DNA from: Arthrobacter sp. ISL-65
Lineage (GTDB): Bacteria; Actinomycetota; Actinomycetes; Actinomycetales; Micrococcaceae
Length of the DNA: 64,000 nucleotides
NCBI RefSeq assembly: GCF_018613795.1
Contig: NZ_JAGGPN010000022.1
Location: forward strand, 1 to 64,000
Direction of reading: 5' to 3'
Below the pieces are notes generated by a model. That model saw only the letters and a list, made by a program, of their open reading frames with translations, did no database searches and was not told where the DNA came from. A program made the position numbers and the translations under genes. Positions 58,216 to 64,000 of this stretch are shown in pieces; the stretch's first letter is position 1; each line of letters opens with the position of its first letter.

Positions 58216-59316
58216 ATGAGCACCTTCCAAAGCCAGGCAGTCGCCGCCCCCGAGGCAGCCGTCGAGGCTGCTGCCGGGAGGCTGGTGGGGATCCTCAACG
58301 ACAGTTCCGCGGCCATCCTGGCCAGCATCGGCTACCAGACCGGCCTCTTCGAGGCGATGGCGGACCTGCCGGCCGCCACCAGCGAGCAGATCGCCGACGC
58401 CGCGGGGCTCAATGAACGCTACGTCCGCGAATGGCTGGGCGGGATGGCCACCGCCAGGTTCGTCGACTACAACCCCGCGGCACGGACCTACCTGCTGCGC
58501 CCCGACATCGCCCCGTCCGTCACCGGCCCCGGGGTGGACAACCTGGCCCGAACGCTGATGTACATCACGCTGATGGGAGAAGTGGCGGGCAAGATCGCCG
58601 GCAAGTTCCGGACCGGTGGCGGCCTGGACTACGCCGACTACCCGGGCTTCGTGGAGATCCAGGCAGCGGACAGCGGCTCCGTGCACGACGCGTCCCTCAT
58701 CGACGCCATCCTTCCGCTCTGCGGACGCGTGGACGCGCTGCGGACGGGCATCGACGTCGCAGATATCGGCTGCGGCGCCGGGCACGCGGTGAACCTGATG
58801 GCAGCAGCTTTCCCGGCCAGCAGGTTCACCGGTTATGACTTCCTCGAGGAAGCCCTGACCGCCGGCCGGGCCGAGGCTGAACGCCTTGGCCTCACCAACG
58901 TGCGTTTCGTCCAGCGCGACGCCGCCGGCCTGGACATCGACGAAGAGTTGGACCTGATCACCGTCTTCGATGCCATCCACGACCAGGCACACCCGGCCAC
59001 CGTCCTGCGGAACATTCACCAGGCCCTGCGGCCCGGCGGAACGTTCCTGATGGTGGACATGAAGGCGTCCAGCAAACTCGAGGAAAACCTCAACCTGCCA
59101 TGGGCGACGTTCCTCTACGCCATCTCCACCACGCACTGCATGTCGGTGTCGCTCGCCCAGGACGGCGATGCACTGGGCACGGTGTGGGGTGTCCAGCTGG
59201 CCGAGTCCATGGTGCGGGAGGCCGGCTTCGAACAGGTTGACGTCAAGGAATTGGACGAGGATCCCTTCAATGCGTACTTCGTCGCTAGGAAGCAGGAGCT
59301 GCCGCGGCCCCGTTGA
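58216..59316 (+). CDS. Class I SAM-dependent methyltransferase, Rv2258c-like
   Basis: 366 residues. An N-terminal winged-helix-like domain (about 25-95: GYQTGLFEAMADLPAATSEQ, AGLNERYVREWLGGM) precedes the methyltransferase core with motif I VADIGCGAGHAVNLMA, FTGYDFLEEAL and LITVFDAIHDQAHP. This domain order is common in mycobacterial Rv2258c-like proteins of unknown substrate. AAAGG lies upstream of the ATG. Its last 32 bases overlap the convergent VOC gene. A 16-base dyad at 58153-58168 and a spaced ATACATC/GATGTAT inverted repeat (58080-58118) in the upstream region may be regulator sites. Confidence 0.85.
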   Translation: MSTFQSQAVAAPEAAVEAAAGRLVGILNDSSAAILASIGYQTGLFEAMADLPAATSEQIADAAGLNERYVREWLGGMATARFVDYNPAARTYLLRPDIAPSVTGPGVDNLARTLMYITLMGEVAGKIAGKFRTGGGLDYADYPGFVEIQAADSGSVHDASLIDAILPLCGRVDALRTGIDVADIGCGAGHAVNLMAAAFPASRFTGYDFLEEALTAGRAEAERLGLTNVRFVQRDAAGLDIDEELDLITVFDAIHDQAHPATVLRNIHQALRPGGTFLMVDMKASSKLEENLNLPWATFLYAISTTHCMSVSLAQDGDALGTVWGVQLAESMVREAGFEQVDVKELDEDPFNAYFVARKQELPRPR

Positions 59317-59716
59317 CGTTCACCAGCCATGCGATGCCGAACTTGTCGGTGCACATGCCGAAGATGTCGCCCCACGGAGCCTTCTCCATCGGGACGGTGA
59401 CGGTGCCGCCGTCGCCGGACAGCTTGTCGTAGTAGCCGCGCAGTTCGGCCTCGTCGTCCCCGCTGAGCGACACGGAAATGTTGTTGCCCGGCGAGTAGTC
59501 CATGGAGTTGGGGGTGTCGGCCCCCATGAGCACAAGCCCCTTCTCGGCGGTCAGCATCCCGTGCATGATCTTGTCAGCCTCGGCCGGGTCTTCGCTCGCG
59601 TGGAACTCCCCGAAGGTGCTGAGCGCCAGGTCGCCGCCGAACACTGACTGGTAAAAGGTCATGGCGTCGCGGGCGTTGTCACGGAAGCTGATGTACGGGT
59701 TGAGCAGGGTGGACAC
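59285..59716 (-). CDS. VOC/PhnB-like glyoxalase-fold protein
   Basis: 143 residues, GTG start with AAGGAG 8 bases upstream. The pattern NPYISFRDNARDAMTFYQSV, GEFHASEDPAEADKIMHGML and APWGDIFGMCTDKFGIAWLV is that of the PhnB / '3-demethylubiquinone methyltransferase-like' VOC subgroup. These bind small ligands or act in resistance, but most members are uncharacterised. It overlaps the end of the convergent methyltransferase gene by 32 bases. No direct link to either neighbour is evident. Confidence 0.85.
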   Translation of the reverse strand: MSTLLNPYISFRDNARDAMTFYQSVFGGDLALSTFGEFHASEDPAEADKIMHGMLTAEKGLVLMGADTPNSMDYSPGNNISVSLSGDDEAELRGYYDKLSGDGGTVTVPMEKAPWGDIFGMCTDKFGIAWLVNVNGAAAAPAS

Positions 59717-59823
59717 GGTCGGTTCTCCTTCGGCTATGCGTGTGGCGCCTTATGTGCGCGACGCCCGGCACTACACATGTTGCCCGAATCCGGCTCCCCT
59801 TCATAGGGGTTCGGCGGCGGCGG

Positions 59824-60498
59824 TCAGGGCCGGAAGCGGTAACCGATGCCGGCCTCGGTCAGCAGATGGCGCGGGTTGCCTGTGTCCGCCTCCAGCTTGC
59901 GCCGGAGCTGGGCCATGTACACCCGCAGGTAGTTGGCTTCCTTCTCATAGGCTGGCCCCCAGACGGTGGCCAGGATCTGTTGCTGGGTGATGAGCTTCCC
60001 CGGGTTCCGCACCAGCAGTTCAAGGATGCTCCACTCCGTGGGAGTGAGCCGGACAGGCTCACCATTCCGGGTGACCATCCGCCGCCCCAGGTCAACACTG
60101 AACTCCGCGGTGTCCACGGTGGACGGCTCGGCGGTTTCCGGCGCGCGGCGCAGGAGCGCGCGAAGCCGGGCCAGGAGTTCCTCCAGCCCGAAGGGCTTGG
60201 TGATGTAATCGTCCGCGCCGGCGTCGAGGGCGTCCACTTTGTCCGATGAACCGTGCCGGGCCGAGAGCACCAGAACCGGGGCGGAGCTCCAGCGGCGGAG
60301 TTCCCTGAGGACCGCCGCACCGTCCATGTCCGGCAGTCCCAGGTCCAGGACAACAAGCCCGGGCGGATTGCGCGAGGCAGCAATCAGCGCGGCCTCGCCG
60401 TCCGCGGCCGTCTCCACGGCGTAGCCGTGCGCCTGCAACGTGATCCGCAGCGCCTTCAGCAGATGCTGGTCATCATCCACAACGAGGACGCCCGTCAC
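59824..60498 (-). CDS. kdpE: Response regulator KdpE-like (OmpR family)
   Basis: 224 residues. Receiver domain with D8/D9, phospho-acceptor D52 (VVLDLGLPDMDG) and the conserved lysine in YITKPFG; C-terminal OmpR winged helix with LTPTEWSILELLVRNPGKL and EANYLRVYMAQLRRKLE, the latter specific for KdpE. It should bind direct repeats and control potassium uptake genes. The GTG overlaps the kinase stop (GTGA). No kdpFABC genes are within the window; the nearest target candidate is the divergent transporter gene at 62658. Confidence 0.9.
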   Translation of the reverse strand: MTGVLVVDDDQHLLKALRITLQAHGYAVETAADGEAALIAASRNPPGLVVLDLGLPDMDGAAVLRELRRWSSAPVLVLSARHGSSDKVDALDAGADDYITKPFGLEELLARLRALLRRAPETAEPSTVDTAEFSVDLGRRMVTRNGEPVRLTPTEWSILELLVRNPGKLITQQQILATVWGPAYEKEANYLRVYMAQLRRKLEADTGNPRHLLTEAGIGYRFRP

Positions 60499-62435
60499 TG
60501 GGCAGTCTCCTGTGGAGATACGGCAGGTGAAACGCCAGGAGCGACGGCGGATGCCCCGCCGTCGGCAATGGTTGTGTCATGTCCCGTTGACAGGGGAAGC
60601 CGGATGACCATGGTGAGCCCCCCGCCGGGCGTCTCCTCTGCCGCCAGGCTGCCGCCCATGGCCGAGACGAACCCCCTTGCGACCGCCAGTCCAAGGCCCA
60701 CGCCGCTCGACTGGGACACATCGTCCAGTCGCTGGAACGGCCGGAACATCGCGGGCACGTTCCGGCCCGGCACACCGCGTCCGTGGTCGATGATCCTCAG
60801 TTCACCTGCCGGGTGCCCGTTAAGGACGGTGCCGCTGAGCCCGCCCGTCGCCGCCGTCACTTTTACGTCAGAGGCCGGGGCGTACTTGACCGCGTTTTCC
60901 GCGATATTGGCGATGACGCGCTCCAGCAGGACTGCGTCGGCGTCGACGGCGGGAAGGTTCGGCGGCAGTTCCACTCGCACACTCCCCGCCGGAAGGCCAC
61001 GCAGCGCGGGAGGCACAACATCGAGCCACCGAACGGGCTTCAGCAGGGGACGGACTGAGTCGGCGGTGATCCTGGACATGTCGAGGAGGTTGCCCACCAG
61101 GGCGTCCAGCCGGTCCGAGCATTCGTCGATGGTTTCCAACAGCTCCTGTTTCTCCTCGGGGGGATACGTGACGGCGGTCTGCAGGAGGCCGCCGACGGCG
61201 AGCTTGATTCCGGCGAGCGGCGTGCGGAGGTCGTGGGAGACGGCACGCAGGATGGCGGTGCGCATGGTGTTTCCCTCGGCAAGCCGCAGCACCTCGAGGC
61301 GGCTGGCGGCCAGCTGCTGGCGCTCCAGCTGGGCCAGCACGTGCGCGGCGAAGGCGCCCAGCAGGCTGCTGTCGGCAGCCGGCACGGTCCTGCCGAACAG
61401 CACCAGCCAGGTGCCGTCGTCGACCGGTTCCACGGTGTGCCCGGCGAATTCCGTGCCTTCCCGTTCATGCTCCGTCAGCTCGCCCGCACTCGCGAGCAGC
61501 CGCGCGCCGGGATCGGCGCCGGATGCGGGTTCGAAGGCGGACCCGCTGAAGAGAGCCGCGCCGCGTACCCCGAAGACGTCCAGCGCCTGTGCCAGCAGGC
61601 TGCCCACCGTATCTTCCGCGCGGGTGGCGCCGCGGGCCAGCTCACCGAGCGTGGCCGCCTCGGCGCGCGCGCGGGCGGCCTCCTTGGAACGGCGTGCGGA
61701 CCTGTCCACGACGCCGGCCACGGCCACCGAGACGCCGACGAAAACGCCGAGGGAAAGCAGGTCCTGCGGATCGCCGATGGCCAGCTCACCCACCGGCGGC
61801 GTCGAGAAGTAGTTGACCAGCTGGCTGCTCCAGAGTGCACCGGCGACGGCAGGCCAGAGCCCGCCCACGAGCGCCACGGCCACGGCCCCGGCCAGCTGGA
61901 CCAGGACGGCGGTGGCCACGCTGTGCTCGATGACGGCGAGCGCCAGCTGCATCAGGATGGGGACGGCGGCCGCCAGTACGAAGCCGACGGCGACGCGCAC
62001 GCGGCCAAGGTCCCGCTGCCGACGCCGGCCCGTGCCGCGCCCGGCCAGGGGATGCGGCACCACCTGCACGTCAAGGTCGCCGGCACGGCGGATGATCCGC
62101 GTCTCTGTGCCGCCCGACAGGAGCCTGGTCAGAGGGTGCGCGCGCGACTGGCCGATGACCAGCCTGGTTGCGCCCACATGGGACGCGAACCCCAGGAGTG
62201 CTTCGACGGGGTCATGGGCGGCGACGGTGTGGTAGCTTCCGCCCAGCTCCACCACCAGACGGCGCTGCGATTCCAGGGCGCTGGTGGATTCGCGCGACGC
62301 GCCCTCCGCGGAACGGATGTGCACGGCGAGCAGCTCACCGCCACCGGCGCCGTCCAGGACTTTGACGGCACGGCGGATCAGGATCTCCCCCTCAAGGCCT
62401 CCCGACAAGCCAATGACGATCCGTTCCCCTGCCAT
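60495..62435 (-). CDS. kdpD: Short KdpD-like sensor histidine kinase (no N-terminal KdpD domain)
   Basis: About 646 residues, roughly 200 shorter than a full KdpD. Order: USP-like domain (about 4-126; ATRLVIGQSRAHPLTRLL), DUF4118 membrane domain with four helices (148-245), a GAF-like segment (~275-350), HisKA with H401 (AVSHDLRTPLAG) and an ATPase (ENAVKYAPAS, DHGRGVPG, GVGLGLAVARGF). The conventional N-terminal KdpD domain with its Walker A motif is missing: the ATG at 62435 (GGAAG upstream) starts directly in the USP domain, and upstream of it there is no room before the divergent promoter region. Coupled to kdpE (GTGA). Confidence 0.88.
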   Translation of the reverse strand: MAGERIVIGLSGGLEGEILIRRAVKVLDGAGGGELLAVHIRSAEGASRESTSALESQRRLVVELGGSYHTVAAHDPVEALLGFASHVGATRLVIGQSRAHPLTRLLSGGTETRIIRRAGDLDVQVVPHPLAGRGTGRRRQRDLGRVRVAVGFVLAAAVPILMQLALAVIEHSVATAVLVQLAGAVAVALVGGLWPAVAGALWSSQLVNYFSTPPVGELAIGDPQDLLSLGVFVGVSVAVAGVVDRSARRSKEAARARAEAATLGELARGATRAEDTVGSLLAQALDVFGVRGAALFSGSAFEPASGADPGARLLASAGELTEHEREGTEFAGHTVEPVDDGTWLVLFGRTVPAADSSLLGAFAAHVLAQLERQQLAASRLEVLRLAEGNTMRTAILRAVSHDLRTPLAGIKLAVGGLLQTAVTYPPEEKQELLETIDECSDRLDALVGNLLDMSRITADSVRPLLKPVRWLDVVPPALRGLPAGSVRVELPPNLPAVDADAVLLERVIANIAENAVKYAPASDVKVTAATGGLSGTVLNGHPAGELRIIDHGRGVPGRNVPAMFRPFQRLDDVSQSSGVGLGLAVARGFVSAMGGSLAAEETPGGGLTMVIRLPLSTGHDTTIADGGASAVAPGVSPAVSPQETAQ

Positions 62436-62499
62436 GACGCCATTCTTCCACCAGTCCGCCGGCCCGGGCGGCACGCGCGGTGGGGTGCCTCAGACCGGC

Positions 62500-62516
62500 G
62501 TTAAGGATCCGTCAAG
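62500..62516. promoter_or_regulatory. Phased direct repeat, candidate OmpR-type (KdpE) site
   Basis: GTTAAG (62500-62505) and GTCAAG (62511-62516) are spaced 11 bp start to start, one helical turn, as in sites of OmpR/PhoB/KdpE regulators. They lie 65 bases upstream of the kdpD start and 140 bases upstream of the divergent transporter gene. Assignment to KdpE rests on position and spacing only. Confidence 0.45.
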
Positions 62517-62581
62517 ATTCCGCTGCGGGCGGTTCCGGCGCTCCGGCGCGGTGCTACGTTCGGCTGTGCCCGCACGAAAAT

Positions 62582-62614
62582 GCCGCGGCGGCAGTAACTG
62601 GCCGCGGCGGCAGT
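62582..62614. repeat. Perfect 14-bp direct repeat upstream of the transporter gene
   Basis: GCCGCGGCGGCAGT occurs at 62582-62595 and 62601-62614 with the 5-base spacer AACTG (period 19). It lies 44-76 bases upstream of the transporter ATG, around the expected promoter or leader. It may be a regulator site or a slippage product in GC-rich DNA. Confidence 0.7.
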
Positions 62615-62657
62615 CACATAGCGCGGTCGCGGGGCACCAGCACAGATGGAAGGCACC

Positions 62658-64000
62658 ATGACAACCATGAGCCGCCCGCCGGCGGACCCCTCGGAGCTGC
62701 GCCACACCCGCAGGCAGCGGCTGCACAGCTGGCTGCTGCTCGGCCTTCAGGACAGCAAGGGTTCCCATCAAGGGCCGGGCGGGCGGACCCTGGCGCACGA
62801 GCGGAAGCATGCGTGGTGGCAGGTCATGTGTTTGACCGGCGTGGACTACTTCTCCACCCTGGGCTACCAGCCCGCCATCGCCGCGCTCGCGGCCGGCGTC
62901 ATTTCCCCGCTGGCCACGCTGGTCCTCGTGGCCGTCACGCTGTTCGGGGCGCTGCCGGTGTACCGCCGGGTGGCAGGCGAAAGCTCCCACGGGGAGGGCT
63001 CCATCGCCATGCTGGAGCGGCTGCTCCCCCGCTGGGGCGGCAAGCTGTTCGTCCTGGTGCTGCTCGGCTTCGCGGCAACGGACTTTATGATTACCATGAC
63101 CCTCTCCGCCGCGGACGCCACGGCACACCTCATCCAGAACCCGTTTGCCCCGGCGTGGCTGCAGGGGCAGGAGGTGACGGTGACCCTCGTTCTCCTGGCC
63201 TTGCTTGCTGCCGTCTTCCTGCGCGGATTCAAGGAGGCGATCGGGATCGCCGTCGTCCTGGTGGCGGTCTATCTGGCGCTGAACGTCGTGGTGGTGGCGA
63301 GGGCCGCCGCCGAAACGCTGGGGCACCCAACCGCCGTCGGCGACTGGTGGCAGGCGCTGGGGACATCTCACGGAAACCCTGCGCTCGCCGTCGCCATAGC
63401 CCTGCTGGTGTTCCCCAAATTGGCGCTGGGCCTGTCCGGCTTCGAAACAGGCGTGGCCGTCATGCCGCAGGTCCGCGGCCGGGACACGGACACGGAGGAG
63501 AACCCGGCGGGCCGCGTCGAAGGGACCCGCCGCATGCTGACCACCGCCGCGCTGATCATGAGCGCGTTCCTCATTGCCAGCAGCCTCACCACGGTGATCC
63601 TCATCCCGGCAGCCGAATTCGAGCCTGGCGGCCAGGCCAACGGCCGCGCCCTTGCCTTCCTGGCCCATGAATACCTGGGAAACGGGTTCGGCACCGTCTA
63701 CGACCTCAGCACCATCGCCATCCTGTGGTTCGCCGGGGCGTCGGCGATGGCCGGGCTGCTGAACCTGGTGCCGAGGTACCTTCCCCGGTACGGGATGGCA
63801 CCGGAGTGGGCCAAGGCCGTCCGGCCGCTGGTGCTGGTCTTTGCCTGCATTGCCTTCCTGGTCACCATTCTTTTTAGGGCCGACGTCGACGCCCAGGGCG
63901 GTGCGTACGCCACCGGCGTGCTGGTGCTGATGACCTCCGCCGCGGTCGCCGTCGCACTGTCCGCCCGGCGTCACCGGCAGCGGAAACGCACCGCGGGCTT
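62658..64000 (+). CDS. APC-superfamily transporter, 3' end outside window
   Basis: Open from the ATG at 62658 (GGAAGG 6 bases upstream) to the window edge, 447 codons, no stop. The first ~50 residues are polar; at least eight hydrophobic helices follow. Distinctive blocks are [54 protein letters not shown] and [20 protein letters not shown]. It belongs to the amino acid/polyamine/cation (APC) superfamily, and the last block is reminiscent of K+ uptake relatives. Substrate is not assignable from sequence; divergence from kdpDE suggests a potassium-linked role. Confidence 0.8.
   Translation, partial: MTTMSRPPADPSELRHTRRQRLHSWLLLGLQDSKGSHQGPGGRTLAHERKHAWWQVMCLTGVDYFSTLGYQPAIAALAAGVISPLATLVLVAVTLFGALPVYRRVAGESSHGEGSIAMLERLLPRWGGKLFVLVLLGFAATDFMITMTLSAADATAHLIQNPFAPAWLQGQEVTVTLVLLALLAAVFLRGFKEAIGIAVVLVAVYLALNVVVVARAAAETLGHPTAVGDWWQALGTSHGNPALAVAIALLVFPKLALGLSGFETGVAVMPQVRGRDTDTEENPAGRVEGTRRMLTTAALIMSAFLIASSLTTVILIPAAEFEPGGQANGRALAFLAHEYLGNGFGTVYDLSTIAILWFAGASAMAGLLNLVPRYLPRYGMAPEWAKAVRPLVLVFACIAFLVTILFRADVDAQGGAYATGVLVLMTSAAVAVALSARRHRQRKRTAG

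Noticed and set aside
62480..63670. 396-codon + strand open frame in a different phase from the APC transporter
   Set aside because: Translation is Arg/Gly/Pro-rich with no membrane helices, while the frame from ATG 62658 gives a well-formed membrane protein with a ribosome-binding site and runs to the window end.

Overview
The window is chromosomal DNA of a high-GC actinomycete, most likely a member of the Micrococcaceae close to Arthrobacter/Pseudarthrobacter. Support: very high GC; the actinobacterial markers RbpA, WhiA, OpcA, an Eis-like acetyltransferase, a mycothiol-dependent maleylpyruvate isomerase and a CoaE-GrpB fusion; and many GTG/TTG starts, several of them apparently leaderless. 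No rRNA, tRNA, CRISPR array, insertion sequence or prophage was seen. No gene-free stretch exceeds 300 bases.

Layout. 1-6.6 kb (+): pentose phosphate operon tkt(partial)-tal-pgi-zwf-opcA-pgl, closed by a terminator hairpin that lies inside the 3' codons of the convergent rbpA. 6.6-10.6 kb (-): rbpA, then the lower-glycolysis operon gap-pgk-tpiA-secG. 10.8-18.2 kb (-): sodA, the conserved uvrC-rapZ-yvcK-whiA block, plsC and a HAD phosphatase. 18.4-26.3 kb (-): uvrA, a two-gene heterodimeric ABC exporter with a GntR/YtrA-type regulator, and tam. 26.4-37.9 kb: a Ski2-like helicase, a 4'-phosphopantetheinyl transferase, a GNAT enzyme with a proline iminopeptidase, a TerC-type exporter behind a yybP-ykoY (manganese) riboswitch, uvrB, coaE, a YigZ protein and a DJ-1/PfpI protein. 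With uvrA, uvrB and uvrC, the whole UvrABC excinuclease is encoded here. 38-46.6 kb: rpsA, an Eis-like acetyltransferase, polA, a thioesterase, a RibD/DHFR-like reductase, and a PiT phosphate transporter coupled to a 73-residue membrane protein.

46.8-53.8 kb is the accessory core: a complete gentisate route for 3-hydroxybenzoate. It has an aromatic-acid MFS importer and 3-hydroxybenzoate 6-hydroxylase on one strand; an IclR regulator, gentisate 1,2-dioxygenase, fumarylpyruvate hydrolase and mycothiol-dependent maleylpyruvate isomerase are on the other. Two copies of the same 15-bp dyad (TTCTG-N5-CAGAA) sit at the divergent iclR/MFS promoter and at the dioxygenase promoter, and are probably the IclR operator.

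53.9-64 kb: phosphoketolase, a TPR-LuxR regulator, a SAM methyltransferase, a VOC protein, and a KdpE/KdpD-type two-component system whose kinase lacks the usual N-terminal KdpD domain. It is divergent from an APC-type transporter that runs off the right edge; the intergenic region holds an 11-bp-phased direct repeat and a perfect 14-bp direct repeat.

Most of the window is well-known core metabolism. The least explained items are the short KdpD with its neighbouring transporter, the repeated IclR dyad, the terminator embedded in rbpA codons, the rpsA leader architecture, and a 71-bp element bounded by a perfect 14-bp inverted repeat.
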